A stretch of DNA of 64,000 nucleotides from Paludibacter jiangxiensis. GTDB lineage: Bacteria > Bacteroidota > Bacteroidia > Bacteroidales > Paludibacteraceae. The translations under genes were made by a program, and so were the position numbers. Positions within the stretch are counted from its first letter, which is position 1. Each line of letters begins with the position of its first letter. Below the pieces are notes generated by a model. The model worked only from the letters and a program-made list of their open reading frames with translations. It searched no databases and was not told the DNA's origin. This document shows, piece after piece, positions 7,266 through 17,155 of the stretch. The DNA is taken from the NCBI RefSeq assembly GCF_001618385.1, contig NZ_BDCR01000004.1, positions 930,001 to 994,000 of the forward strand, in the 5' to 3' direction.

Positions 7266-10200
7266 ATGCAAACAAAAAAGAAAAGAAAACTCACACACTA
7301 TCTGTGTATTATGGTTATGTCCACAATGGCTGTTACGGCCTGGGGACAAGCCAAGTCTGTTAGCGGAACCGTGAAAGACGGAAAAGGAGATGCCGTTATT
7401 GGAGCCAGTGTTGTCATTAAAGGCAGTAGTACAGGAACCATTACGGATGTAGACGGAAATTTCAATTTATCCATACCGGCCTCTGCCAAGGCTTTAGTAG
7501 TCTCCTACATCGGGATGGAAACACTTGAAGTTCCTATCACCGGAAAACCAATGACGATTACGCTAAAAGAAAGCTCCATTGCTCTGAATGAAGTAGTGGC
7601 AATCGGTTATGGCGTAGTTAAGAAAAGAGACCTTACCGGATCAGTTGCTTCCGTAAAAGCGGACGAAATAGCAAAAACATCTACCAGCAATGCAATGCAG
7701 GCAATGCAGGCTCGTGTTCCTGGACTGGACGTAATGCAATCGAGCGGTCAGGCAGGAGCTGGTGTACGCATTCAACTTCGCGGGAACCGTTCCATCACTG
7801 CAAGCAACTCTCCCCTTATTCTGGTCGACGGTGTGGAATACGGTTCAACCCTCGACATTAGCCCTTCGGATATCGAATCTATGGAAGTATTGAAAGATGC
7901 TTCTTCTACAGCTATCTATGGTACCCGGGGTGCTAACGGTGTAATCATCATCACTACGAAAAGAGGGAAATCGGGAGCTACCAAAGTAAGTGTCAATTCC
8001 TACCTCTCATTCAACTCTCCGACCAACGTACCAAAAGTTATGTACGGAGACAAAGAAGTTCAACGATTGGTTGACAAGGCCAATTATCAAGCCGATGCTC
8101 TTTCCGGAAAATGGGGCACAAGTAATTTGACTCCTCAAAATGTATTGACGGAAAGTCTGGCCGATTTCACTGAATATGGTATTTATCAGGACAAATCCTA
8201 CACTAACTGGCTGGATATTATTATGCAAAACGGCCTGACTAAAAATGTGGAAACTTCAGTTTCAGGAGGCAACGAAAAAACCAATTTCAGTCTCTCTCTT
8301 GGTGGCATGTTCGACGAAGGTTTGCAGAAAAATGACAAACAAAACCGTTACAATGTCAAAATGAGCATCGACCATAAGATCAGTAAATATTTCAAAACCG
8401 GAGCAAGCATTTTGTATACTTATAAAGATAATGATGCTGCAAGCAGTAGCGTATATTCACAATCTTTGAAGATGACCTCTATCACTCATCCTTATACAGC
8501 CGACGGAACTCTCATTGCAGCTCCGAATCCCCGTTACGCTGCACACTGCAACCCGCTTCTCGATCAGATAGACGGAGCTTATGCAAACAATACAGAGTCG
8601 ACCCGCTTCTTCGGCAGCAGCTATCTGGAAGTGACTCCAATTAAAAATATGGTTTTTAAATCAAACTTTGCTGTTGACCGTTCCACCAGCCGTAACGGAC
8701 AATACATCGACTTTGAAAGTGTAGAACGCTATCAATCTCCTCACACAAGCTATATTTCCTTAGGGTCTAACAAAAGCACCGGCTTCACATGGGACAACAC
8801 CCTGAACTACAACACTAACTTCGGAGGTTCAAAACACGACCTGACAACATTAATAGGACAAAGTCTAAATCAAAATGTATCAGAATCTCTCAACACCTAT
8901 GGTTCATGCGGTGCCGAACACTATTACACCAATCTGTTTTATGATGTAACCAAAATTACTACTCCAACCGTTAAAAGTACGTATGTTAAGCAGTCAATGC
9001 TATCATTCTTCGGCCGTTTGAATTATAAATTTAACGATAAATATCTGTTAACCGCCTCTCTTCGTGCTGATGGCTCGTCAACTCTTGCCGACGGACACAA
9101 ATGGGGGTACTTCCCATCCACAGCTCTTGCCTGGAGAATGAATGATGAATCATTCCTGAAAGATGTTAAATGGTTAAGTAATTTAAAATTACGTACTTCC
9201 TGGGGGATTTCCGGTAATGCCGCTGTTGATCCTTACAGCACTTTAGCTGCACTGGGTTATAACCCTGTTTATTATTATATGGGCACCAGTTCTATTGCCG
9301 GATATTTGCCAAGCTCTTTAGGTAATAAAGATTTGAAATGGGAAACTACTCAGGCCTATAACTTCGGCGTTGATTTCGGATTCCTCAATAATCGCATCTC
9401 CGGATCTATTGAATATTACACGAGTCATACCAGCGATTTATTGTATCAAAAAATTGCACCTGCTTCCTCGGTATATCCCAGCGTTATCGCCAATATTGGA
9501 GAAACCAAAGGCCATGGTATAGAAGTTGCGCTAAATACGCTAGTTGTAAAAAACAAAAACTTTTCTTGGGATATCAATTGGTCATATTCTTCATCAACTG
9601 ATAAAATCACCAAATTAACGGATGGTGTAACGAAAAACATTAACGGAACTATAGGTCAAATTGTAGGTCAGCCCGTAAAAATCTACTACGACTACAAATC
9701 GAATGGTTGTTGGAATGTTGGAGAATATGCAAATTTTCTGACCGATTGGCAATCTCGTCATCAAGGGCAAACCATAGGCTATCCTTCTGGATATGGCACC
9801 CCCGGAACGCTCAAATTGATAGACAGCAATGATGATGGAAAATTTGATGATAACGATAAATACATCTACAATCAATCTCCTAAGCACATTATTGGCATGA
9901 ACAACAATTTCACATACAAAGATTTCTCTTTGTCGGTACTTGTATATGCTCGTTTAGGTGGTTATATTTCTTATGGAATGAACTCTCAGCTCAACTACGA
10001 GTCGGCTAACTGGGGAGATATTGATTATTGGACACCAACTAACGTAACCGCCAAATTCCCGAGTCCGGGCGCTCCAAGTGCAATGTTCGCCAGCTACGGT
10101 TCGTCATTAATGTATGAAAAAGCTGATTATGTAAAAATCAAAGAGATCAACCTTAGCTATTCTCTGCCGAAGAAATTATTGTCTAACGTGGGCATTGAAA

Positions 10201-10334
10201 GATTAAAAATTTACGCCTCACTAAAGAATTTTATCACTTTCAGCAAAATAGATAATTATGACCCAGAACGCGGTGGTTCCATTGCCTTCCCTTTGGCAAA
10301 ACAAGTAGTAGTAGGTCTTAATCTTGATTTCTAA
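7266..10334 (+). CDS. SusC-like TonB-dependent outer-membrane transporter
   Basis: A 1022-residue outer-membrane channel that, with the SusD partner, imports oligosaccharides using TonB energy. The start is the ATG at 7266: it gives MQTKKKRK, a signal peptide ending AWGQ, and lies after the promoter. An in-frame GTG at 7140 lies inside the operator region and is rejected. Residues about 30-110 form the carboxypeptidase-D-like regulatory domain (VSGTVKDGKGDAVIGASV), then the plug with NEVVAIGYGVVKKRDLTG and LVDGVEYG...IESMEVLKDASS, then the beta-barrel ending in VVVGLNLDF. The SusD gene follows after 19 bases. In this context the cargo is probably a pectin or rhamnogalacturonan fragment. Confidence 0.96.
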   Translation: MQTKKKRKLTHYLCIMVMSTMAVTAWGQAKSVSGTVKDGKGDAVIGASVVIKGSSTGTITDVDGNFNLSIPASAKALVVSYIGMETLEVPITGKPMTITLKESSIALNEVVAIGYGVVKKRDLTGSVASVKADEIAKTSTSNAMQAMQARVPGLDVMQSSGQAGAGVRIQLRGNRSITASNSPLILVDGVEYGSTLDISPSDIESMEVLKDASSTAIYGTRGANGVIIITTKRGKSGATKVSVNSYLSFNSPTNVPKVMYGDKEVQRLVDKANYQADALSGKWGTSNLTPQNVLTESLADFTEYGIYQDKSYTNWLDIIMQNGLTKNVETSVSGGNEKTNFSLSLGGMFDEGLQKNDKQNRYNVKMSIDHKISKYFKTGASILYTYKDNDAASSSVYSQSLKMTSITHPYTADGTLIAAPNPRYAAHCNPLLDQIDGAYANNTESTRFFGSSYLEVTPIKNMVFKSNFAVDRSTSRNGQYIDFESVERYQSPHTSYISLGSNKSTGFTWDNTLNYNTNFGGSKHDLTTLIGQSLNQNVSESLNTYGSCGAEHYYTNLFYDVTKITTPTVKSTYVKQSMLSFFGRLNYKFNDKYLLTASLRADGSSTLADGHKWGYFPSTALAWRMNDESFLKDVKWLSNLKLRTSWGISGNAAVDPYSTLAALGYNPVYYYMGTSSIAGYLPSSLGNKDLKWETTQAYNFGVDFGFLNNRISGSIEYYTSHTSDLLYQKIAPASSVYPSVIANIGETKGHGIEVALNTLVVKNKNFSWDINWSYSSSTDKITKLTDGVTKNINGTIGQIVGQPVKIYYDYKSNGCWNVGEYANFLTDWQSRHQGQTIGYPSGYGTPGTLKLIDSNDDGKFDDNDKYIYNQSPKHIIGMNNNFTYKDFSLSVLVYARLGGYISYGMNSQLNYESANWGDIDYWTPTNVTAKFPSPGAPSAMFASYGSSLMYEKADYVKIKEINLSYSLPKKLLSNVGIERLKIYASLKNFITFSKIDNYDPERGGSIAFPLAKQVVVGLNLDF

Positions 10335-10353
10335 TCCTAAATATCAACTCAAA

Positions 10354-12357
10354 ATGAAAAAATACATCTATATATCCTTAACAGCCTTAACCATTTCATT
10401 GGGATTTACATCCTGTAATAGTTTCTTGGAGGAAGATAACAAAGCCGGACAAACAGCCGATCTCGCTTACTCTACATCTTCCGGAATTCAAGGGTTAATG
10501 GCCTCCTGCTATAGCTTTTCGCGTGGATGGTACGGTAAAGAAGCCGGATTAGGTCTCTCAGAGATGGGAACCGACCTCTTTTACTATGGTTATGACAACA
10601 AGCAAAAGTCCTTGAACTCATACAACATCACGGCTCAGAGTCTCGATGACAACACTGCTGATAACCCATGTTTGGATCAATATTGGGAAATGTTTTATTG
10701 CGCAGTTGATGCTTGCAACAATGCTCTGGTTTATATTCCCAAGAACACGGCCATCAGTGCAACTGCCCGCAACCAATATCTCGGTGAGGCTTATTTTTTA
10801 CGCGCCTTTTATTACTGGCACATGGTGAATATATGGGGACCGGTTCCTTACAACACTGTTCCTTTTGACAAGGTAGTAACCACAGCATCCCGTATGCCCG
10901 AAGAACAGGTTTACAGCAACATGTTGGCCGACCTGGACAAATCGATCGAAGCTTTCAATGCTGCTAATTACAAAGTAAAGACCGACGGCAGAGCCAACTA
11001 CTGGGCTGCCCGTGCGTTGAAAGCTCGTGTATTGTTATATGCTGCTTCATGGTTAGGAAAAAACAGCATCACTACCAACACCAGTTATACAGGAAAAGAT
11101 CTCTATGCCTTGGCACAAGCGGAAGCCGAAGCGGTAATCGGAAGTAATATTGCTTCATTCTACGATAATTATGCAGACACCTGGTCGATGAAGAACGAAG
11201 ATATTGCCACCAACAAAGAATCAATTTGGGGTGTGAGATACGATTACGACCTGACAACAACTGTAAACTGCATTCCTTATCGTTACAAAACCGATGCAAG
11301 TGGAAGTACGTTGTCATACAATGGTTTGATTACCCGAACCGGTTACTCTCGCGGAGGTAGTGCTATGTTATTGATGTTTGTATCCATGTGGAACAACGGA
11401 GCATCTGATTTGGGTGGTGACGGCAAAGAAGTATTCGTTCGTACTTTAGGAACGGACAAAACCATGTACGTGACCAACACAAAAACCAAACAAAGTGTTT
11501 ATGTAGCCGATACTTACTCACCTTACGGACGTGGATTCACCCGTTATCTCCCATCTGTCTATTTGTGGAAACTGTTTGACAAATACCGTGCAACCGACCA
11601 ACGTACTAACGCTACCCTTTTGGAAGCGTATACCATCGCCAAAGGTTTGGAAGGTAGTTCTACAAAATACCCCAATATGCAGGACACAGCAATTTATTAT
11701 TGTCCGTTAGACGGTAATTCTCCGGCAGGTCTTGCTAAACAGGCGTGGGCTAAGAACCGTTACCGTATTCAGTTCTTGAACAACGGAGATATTCCCGTGT
11801 ACACATCTTCAGACCCGGCTACCGCTAAACCGACCGAAGCAGCAAAAGCAAGCTCTGATGTCTACAAAGATACCCGTTACAATACTTACAAAATCGGAGG
11901 ATGGTGTTCTTATCCCGGCATCAAAAAATTCCTGGACAATGTATATGATCCCAAATATCCTACCAATGATATATCTTTTCGCGATGCTATCGTATTACGC
12001 CTTGCAGAAATGTACCTGATCAAGGCAGAGTGCCAGTTAGCAAGCGGAGATAATGGAGGTGCGCTTAATACCCTCAATCTATTACGTGCAAAACGTGCTA
12101 TCTCGGGCAAAGACAACTCTATTTCCGGAACCGTAACCATCAACACTATTCTTGATGAACGTGCCATGGAGTTGTGCGGCGAACAACAACGCTGGTTTGA
12201 CCTGAAACGTACACACACATTGGTTGACCGGGTAAAAGCTTACAACGCTCAGGCTTCGGGACAGGTGAAGGATATTCATTATCTGCGTCCGATTCCGCAA
12301 GCTCAAATCGATGCTGTTTCGAATAAAGAAGATTTCAAACAAAACACAGGATATTAA
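10354..12357 (+). CDS. SusD/RagB-like glycan-binding lipoprotein
   Basis: A 667-residue surface lipoprotein that caps the SusC channel and binds the incoming glycan. The start is the ATG at 10354, which gives MKKYIYISLTALTISLGFTSC with Cys21 as the lipidation site; an in-frame alternative start 30 bases upstream overlaps susC and spoils the signal. TPR-like helices carry the family marks AYFLRAFYYWHMVNIWG and, near the end, FRDAIVLRLAEMYLIKAE and ERAMELCGEQQRWFDLKR. It is at the long end for SusD because of inserts around residues 290-500, likely ligand loops. A strong terminator follows, so susC and susD form a transcript of their own. Confidence 0.95.
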   Translation: MKKYIYISLTALTISLGFTSCNSFLEEDNKAGQTADLAYSTSSGIQGLMASCYSFSRGWYGKEAGLGLSEMGTDLFYYGYDNKQKSLNSYNITAQSLDDNTADNPCLDQYWEMFYCAVDACNNALVYIPKNTAISATARNQYLGEAYFLRAFYYWHMVNIWGPVPYNTVPFDKVVTTASRMPEEQVYSNMLADLDKSIEAFNAANYKVKTDGRANYWAARALKARVLLYAASWLGKNSITTNTSYTGKDLYALAQAEAEAVIGSNIASFYDNYADTWSMKNEDIATNKESIWGVRYDYDLTTTVNCIPYRYKTDASGSTLSYNGLITRTGYSRGGSAMLLMFVSMWNNGASDLGGDGKEVFVRTLGTDKTMYVTNTKTKQSVYVADTYSPYGRGFTRYLPSVYLWKLFDKYRATDQRTNATLLEAYTIAKGLEGSSTKYPNMQDTAIYYCPLDGNSPAGLAKQAWAKNRYRIQFLNNGDIPVYTSSDPATAKPTEAAKASSDVYKDTRYNTYKIGGWCSYPGIKKFLDNVYDPKYPTNDISFRDAIVLRLAEMYLIKAECQLASGDNGGALNTLNLLRAKRAISGKDNSISGTVTINTILDERAMELCGEQQRWFDLKRTHTLVDRVKAYNAQASGQVKDIHYLRPIPQAQIDAVSNKEDFKQNTGY

Positions 12358-12382
12358 TTATCGATTACGATCAACTCTCATA

Positions 12383-12420
12383 AAACAATAATCTGGCTTT
12401 TTAAAGTCAGATTATTGTTT
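12383..12420 (+). terminator. Terminator after susCD
   Basis: A perfect 13-bp stem (AAACAATAATCTG / CAGATTATTGTTT) with a 12-base loop, followed by TTTTTATCTTTT. It lies 25 bases past the susD stop. Confidence 0.88.
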
Positions 12421-12443
12421 TTATCTTTTCTACAGTATTTTTG
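12415..12443 (+). promoter_or_regulatory. Promoter for the GH63-like/GH28 unit
   Basis: TTG (12415-12417), an 18-base spacer, then TATTTTTG (12436-12443), matching TAnnTTTG. It overlaps the right arm of the susCD terminator and ends 20 bases before the start codon at 12464. Confidence 0.6.
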
Positions 12444-12463
12444 TAACAATCTCAATTTAAGGC

Positions 12464-13837
12464 ATGAAACGATTGATACTATTTCCTCTCTGGGCTTTTT
12501 CGCTTGTCCTTTTTGCACAAATGCCAGAAAACACACCTTCTAATATCCTGAAATATAAAGAGGTATGCAAAAGTCACATTTACAAAGAGATGAAAGGAAT
12601 GTACCGCGAACCCGGCGGTGCGCTAAAATATCCGTTTCTTGCTCCCGGGAGTTCCCAATATCTCGATATGCTGTGGGACTGGGACTCGTGGTTAAGTAAT
12701 GTTGCCCTGAAACAAATTCTGCTCGAAAACGGGACCGAAAAAGACAAACAACAGGCTCTTCAATACGAAGAGGGCTGCGTACTCAACTTCTTGAGCTATG
12801 GCGGCATGGATGGATGGATTCCCATCTGGATAGAGCGCAACGCTCCTTCTCGTGCCGAAATGCTGTCTAAACGAAATCCATGGAAAAGCAACATGCACAA
12901 GCCTCAACTAGCTCAACATGCAGCTTTCATCACCAAATACAACAATAATAACGCCGAATGGCTGCGCGAAAATTTCTATCAGCTGCAAGCATTTGTCGAC
13001 AAATACCTCAACTTTCACAGGCACAAAGCTACCGGACTAATGTACTGGGAGACCGATGAAGCCATTGGTGTAGACAACGATCCTTCCACTTTCTTCCGTC
13101 CCGATGAAAGTTCGGCTTCTATCTTCCTCAACGTAATGATGTACAAGGAAGTGAAAGCCATGGCTTATCTGGCTTCCTGCCTCCACCTCGACGAGATCGC
13201 CCGTCAATATGAAAAAGAGGGAAACAACCTCTACAATGCTATACAAAATAATTGCTGGGATCCGCGTGATGGTACTTTCTATAGCGTAGATCTCAATCTT
13301 AGACCGGTTGAGAAGCCTGACATCAAATCGCTTCAACCGAACATGCTGATCCTGCACGTGGGGCAACCCCGGAACTACGATTGCCTCTTGCAACGTTTCG
13401 ATGTATGGAGCAGCTTTCTGCCTATGTGGGCCGGTATTGCAACACAGGAACAGGCAAAACGGATGGTAGTTCATTACCGTGACACAGCGACTTTCAATGC
13501 TCCTGCCGGCATTCGTTCGCTATCGAAGCTTGAAAAAATGTACAACGTCCGTGCCAGTGGTAATCCCTCGTCGTGGCAAGGTCCGGTCTGGATTATTGCC
13601 AACTACCTGACATTCCGTGGACTGGTTAACTACAACTATACTGACGAAGCCCGCGAACTGGCTCAAAAGACAATTCTGTTACTTGGTCGCGATTATGAAC
13701 GCTTCGGAGCTTTACACGAATATTATTTGCCCGAAAACGGAGAACCTGTGCTTAATACCGGCTTTCAGAACTGGAATCTACTGGTATTGAACATGATTGC
13801 CTGGATGGATGGCAAACCTTTCATCACTGAATTCTAA
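12464..13837 (+). CDS. GH63-like (alpha/alpha)6-barrel glycoside hydrolase
   Basis: A 457-residue exported enzyme (signal 1-19) of the GH63/trehalase-like clan. Marks are the N-terminal WDWDSW (residues 71-76), GMDGWIPIW, YWETDEAIGVDNDPSTFF, where the Asp of VDND is the expected general acid, SSWQGPVWIIANYL, and ALHEYYLPENGEP with the likely catalytic-base Glu. It is shorter than eukaryotic GH63 and closer to bacterial mannosylglycerate-hydrolase-like forms. It lies between susCD and two GH28 genes, so it probably acts on an alpha-linked side-chain sugar of pectin. The true substrate cannot be read from sequence. The next gene starts 33 bases on with no terminator, so they are likely co-transcribed. 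Confidence 0.8.
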   Translation: MKRLILFPLWAFSLVLFAQMPENTPSNILKYKEVCKSHIYKEMKGMYREPGGALKYPFLAPGSSQYLDMLWDWDSWLSNVALKQILLENGTEKDKQQALQYEEGCVLNFLSYGGMDGWIPIWIERNAPSRAEMLSKRNPWKSNMHKPQLAQHAAFITKYNNNNAEWLRENFYQLQAFVDKYLNFHRHKATGLMYWETDEAIGVDNDPSTFFRPDESSASIFLNVMMYKEVKAMAYLASCLHLDEIARQYEKEGNNLYNAIQNNCWDPRDGTFYSVDLNLRPVEKPDIKSLQPNMLILHVGQPRNYDCLLQRFDVWSSFLPMWAGIATQEQAKRMVVHYRDTATFNAPAGIRSLSKLEKMYNVRASGNPSSWQGPVWIIANYLTFRGLVNYNYTDEARELAQKTILLLGRDYERFGALHEYYLPENGEPVLNTGFQNWNLLVLNMIAWMDGKPFITEF

Positions 13838-13870
13838 ACACTAACCACATCAATAACCAATTTATTAATT

Positions 13871-15304
13871 ATGCAAAAGAAACTTCTTTCATTATTTGCG
13901 GTAATTTTTCTCGCATCGTTTTGTAGCGTTTATGCAGGTCCCTGGGAGGATATGGCACAACTTGCCCAAAGCATCAAGCAGACCTCATTCCCCGACAAAA
14001 GTTTCAACGTCGTAAAATACGGAGCATCAGAAAAAAATCCAAGTATTAAGAATACGAAGGCAATCAATGCCGCCATCGTGGCCTGTAACAAAAAGGGCGG
14101 TGGTAAAGTAATCGTTCCCAAAGGCGTGTACGTTACCGGCCCGATAACTCTTTTAAGTAATGTCAATCTCTGTATCGAAGAAGGTGCCGAATTACGTTTC
14201 ACCACCAATTATGCTGAATATCTGCCTACCGTACTCACCCGTTGGGAAGGTCTCGATTGCTACAATTATCACCCGTTGATTTATGCTTTCAAAGCAACCA
14301 ACATTGCTATTACCGGCAAGGGAATCATCAATGGTCAGGGGTCAAACACGGCATGGTGGAACTGGAATGGCAACAAGCTGTTTGGATACAAAGATGGCGA
14401 ACCTTCGCAAAAAACTACCGGTCGTGCGGCTCTGATGAAAATGAGCGAAGAGAATGTCCCGGTTGAAAAGCGCCAGATGGGCGAAGGGAATTATCTCCGC
14501 GCGCAACTCATCAACTTTGTACAATGCAATACAGCAAAAATCGAAGGCGTAACATTACAGAATTCTCCTTTCTGGGTAATCCATCCGCTTTTAACCAACG
14601 ATCTGACCGTTCGCAACGTTACCATCGAAAGTCTCGGACCCAACAGTGACGGTTGCGATCCTGAGTCGTGCAAGAACGTATTGATTGAAGGCTGCACATT
14701 CGATGACGGCGACGACTGCATTGCTATCAAATCGGGACGCAACAACGACGGTCGCCGCTGGAACATCCCGAGCGAAAACATCATCGTGCGCAACTGTAAG
14801 ATGAAAGCCGGACACGGTGGCGTGGTTGTAGGAAGTGAAATTTCGGGTGGCTACAAAAACCTCTACGTAGAAAATTGCGAAATGGATAGTCCCGAACTCG
14901 ACCGCATCATCCGCATCAAATCGAATACCTGCCGCGGCGGTGTTGTCGAAAACGTATTTGCACGCAACGTTAAAGTAGGCCAGTGTAAAGAAGCCGTGCT
15001 GAAAATCGACTTGCAGTACGAACCTAACGAACCGTGCAAACGCGGTTATGTGCCGGTGGTTCGTAATGTCAATCTCGAAAATGTCACCTGCCAGCAAAGT
15101 AACTATGGTGTAAGCATCGACGGGCTGGAAGATGCCAACTGTGTAAACAACATCAACCTGAAGAATTGCGATTTTCGTGGAGTGAAATACAACTCGAACG
15201 ATATTAAGGGTGCTGTAAACGTAAATTTCGAAAACGTACGCATCAATAACACCATTATTTCTTCGAAAAAAATCTCAACTGTGTTTTCTCCATTAACAAA
15301 ATAA
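13871..15304 (+). CDS. GH28 polygalacturonase / rhamnogalacturonan hydrolase
   Basis: A 477-residue exported parallel-beta-helix enzyme (signal peptide 1-22, ending VYAG). GH28 catalytic marks are all present: NSPFWVIHP, NSDGCDPESC, DDGDDCIAIKSG with the paired Asp, GHGGVVVGSE with the catalytic His, and RIIRIKSN. It hydrolyses alpha-1,4-linked galacturonate or, in the rhamnogalacturonan branch, galacturonate-rhamnose links; neighbouring GH105 and CE12 genes favour a role on rhamnogalacturonan I or its fragments. It is probably transcribed with the GH63-like gene upstream and ends at the terminator at 15330-15370. The exact linkage specificity is not settled by the motifs. Confidence 0.95.
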   Translation: MQKKLLSLFAVIFLASFCSVYAGPWEDMAQLAQSIKQTSFPDKSFNVVKYGASEKNPSIKNTKAINAAIVACNKKGGGKVIVPKGVYVTGPITLLSNVNLCIEEGAELRFTTNYAEYLPTVLTRWEGLDCYNYHPLIYAFKATNIAITGKGIINGQGSNTAWWNWNGNKLFGYKDGEPSQKTTGRAALMKMSEENVPVEKRQMGEGNYLRAQLINFVQCNTAKIEGVTLQNSPFWVIHPLLTNDLTVRNVTIESLGPNSDGCDPESCKNVLIEGCTFDDGDDCIAIKSGRNNDGRRWNIPSENIIVRNCKMKAGHGGVVVGSEISGGYKNLYVENCEMDSPELDRIIRIKSNTCRGGVVENVFARNVKVGQCKEAVLKIDLQYEPNEPCKRGYVPVVRNVNLENVTCQQSNYGVSIDGLEDANCVNNINLKNCDFRGVKYNSNDIKGAVNVNFENVRINNTIISSKKISTVFSPLTK

Positions 15305-15329
15305 AGGACTTAAAAATCATTATTCGCCC

Positions 15330-15370
15330 AACTCATTGAACAAAGTCTTATACACCTTGTTCAATGAGTT
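15330..15370 (+). terminator. Terminator between the two GH28 genes
   Basis: A perfect 14-bp stem (AACTCATTGAACAA / TTGTTCAATGAGTT) with a 13-base loop, followed by TTGCTGTAA. It lies 26 bases after the first GH28 gene. The T-run is short. Confidence 0.75.
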
Positions 15371-15407
15371 TTGCTGTAACCTAAGCCCGCTTACTCTAAA
15401 AATTGAG

Positions 15408-15415
15408 TAATTTTG
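15408..15415 (+). promoter_or_regulatory. Promoter -7 box of the second GH28 gene
   Basis: TAATTTTG matches TAnnTTTG and ends 28 bases before the ATG at 15444, just past a terminator. The second GH28, CE12 and GH43 genes may share this start. Confidence 0.5.
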
Positions 15416-15443
15416 AAACTCTTAATTGTAAATCATCCTATTT

Positions 15444-17090
15444 ATGTTTAAACACACATTTTTAACTCTTTGTGCCGGCCTATTCCTCTCCGTAAATGCA
15501 CAAAACACCACCAATATCCCCGGTTATCTTTATACCAATCTTCCTTTTCAGATGGAACAGGTGAAAACTCCGGTTTTTCCTGCCAATAATGTATCCATCG
15601 TCGATTTCGGAGCAAAAAACGATGGAAAAACCGACAATACTCAGGCTTTTGCGAAAGCCATCAATGCCATTGTTGCCAAAGGCGGAGGAACAGTTGAAGT
15701 TCCTGCCGGAACCTGGGTTACCGGCCCTATTGTATTGAAAAGCAACGTGCGTATCAATACTGCGAAAGAGGCCACCGTCCTCTTTTCGACCGACAAAAGC
15801 CTTTACCCTGTCATCAAAGCCAACTTCGAAGGACTGGAGACCTACCGTTGCCAGCAACCCATCTCGGCAGATGGTGCCCAAAACATTGCCATCACTGGTG
15901 AAGGCACATTCGACGGCTCGGGACAGGCCTGGCGTCCGGTAAAGAAATCAAAAGTAAGCGAAGCTCAATGGAACGCGCTGGTTGCGTCCGGTGGAGTGCT
16001 TAGCGAAAATAAATCTACCTGGTGGCCTTCCGAAGGAGCCTACAAAGGCAGCCAGCTATCTACCGACCAAAATGTCCCCAATGTAAAAGATGAAGCCGGA
16101 TGGCAAGCAATCAAGGATTACCTGCGCCCCATCATGGTCGATCTGGTGAATTGCAAAAATGTGCTGATAGAGGGGGTTACCATCCAGAATTCACCTTCGT
16201 GGACCGTTCACCCGCTCATGTGTCAAAATGTGATTATTTCCAACGTCAACATACAAAATCCTGCATGGGGACAAAACACCGACGGCATAGATATTGAATC
16301 CTGTAAAAACGTAGTTCTCTACAAAAGCACTTTCAATGTAGGCGACGACGGTATTTGTGTGAAATCGGGCAAAAACGAATCGGGCCGCAAACGCGGTATT
16401 CCAACAGAGAACCTCATTGTGGACGGATGTACAGTGTATCATGCTCACGGAGGTTTTGTGGTTGGCAGCGAAATGTCGGGTGGTGTAAAAAACGTGAAGG
16501 TTACCAACTGTAACTTCAAGGGTACCGATGCAGGTCTGCGCTTCAAAAGTACCCGCGGACGTGGCGGCGTTGTCGAAAACATCACCATCGAAAATATCAA
16601 CATGAACGACATCGTGGGAGATGCCGTCTTGTTCGACCTGTTTTACGGAGGAAGTAAAAACAAGGACGAAAAGGTGAAAGCCGACGAAACGACACCTGTT
16701 TTCAAGGATATTACCATGAAAAACATAACGTGTAACGGAGCTAAAAGAGCGTTATTCTTCAACGGATTGCCGGAGATGAATCTCGAAAACATTTCGCTCG
16801 AGAACGGAATGTTTGTTGCCAATGAAGGAGGAAAAATCAGCGAATCGACCAATGTAACGCTGACTAACGTTGTGCTTAAAACTCCGTCGACACCCAATCT
16901 GATTATCAACAACTCTCAATACATCACGCTGGTCAACATCATGTTTCCTGACGCTAACAAACCTATTATCAATGTCAGTGGAATGAACAGTCAGTATATT
17001 TCCATACAACGTTCGGCCGGAATCACTTACAAAAACATTAACTGGAGCGACCACGCATCAAAAGATTCTGTTGAAGTGCGGGGTTGGTAA
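15444..17090 (+). CDS. GH28 polygalacturonase-family enzyme
   Basis: A 548-residue exported GH28 enzyme (signal 1-19, ending SVNAQ), a paralogue of the gene upstream. Catalytic marks: NSPSWTVHP, NTDGIDIESC, VGDDGICVKSG with both Asp residues (the usual Cys of GDDC is Gly here, with Cys two positions later), HAHGGFVVGSE with the His, and LRFKSTRGRGG. An insert around residues 165-225 (WRPVKKSKVSEAQWN onward) is absent from the first GH28 and is typical of exo-acting Bacteroidetes members. The C-terminal coils contain further short beta-helix turns. Exo action on galacturonan or rhamnogalacturonan fragments is an inference from this loop. Confidence 0.95.
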   Translation: MFKHTFLTLCAGLFLSVNAQNTTNIPGYLYTNLPFQMEQVKTPVFPANNVSIVDFGAKNDGKTDNTQAFAKAINAIVAKGGGTVEVPAGTWVTGPIVLKSNVRINTAKEATVLFSTDKSLYPVIKANFEGLETYRCQQPISADGAQNIAITGEGTFDGSGQAWRPVKKSKVSEAQWNALVASGGVLSENKSTWWPSEGAYKGSQLSTDQNVPNVKDEAGWQAIKDYLRPIMVDLVNCKNVLIEGVTIQNSPSWTVHPLMCQNVIISNVNIQNPAWGQNTDGIDIESCKNVVLYKSTFNVGDDGICVKSGKNESGRKRGIPTENLIVDGCTVYHAHGGFVVGSEMSGGVKNVKVTNCNFKGTDAGLRFKSTRGRGGVVENITIENINMNDIVGDAVLFDLFYGGSKNKDEKVKADETTPVFKDITMKNITCNGAKRALFFNGLPEMNLENISLENGMFVANEGGKISESTNVTLTNVVLKTPSTPNLIINNSQYITLVNIMFPDANKPIINVSGMNSQYISIQRSAGITYKNINWSDHASKDSVEVRGW

Positions 17091-17155
17091 ATAAATCCAC
17101 CTGTATAACTGATACATTGTGTTGTTGAACACACACAATTTTCCAATCACTCATT

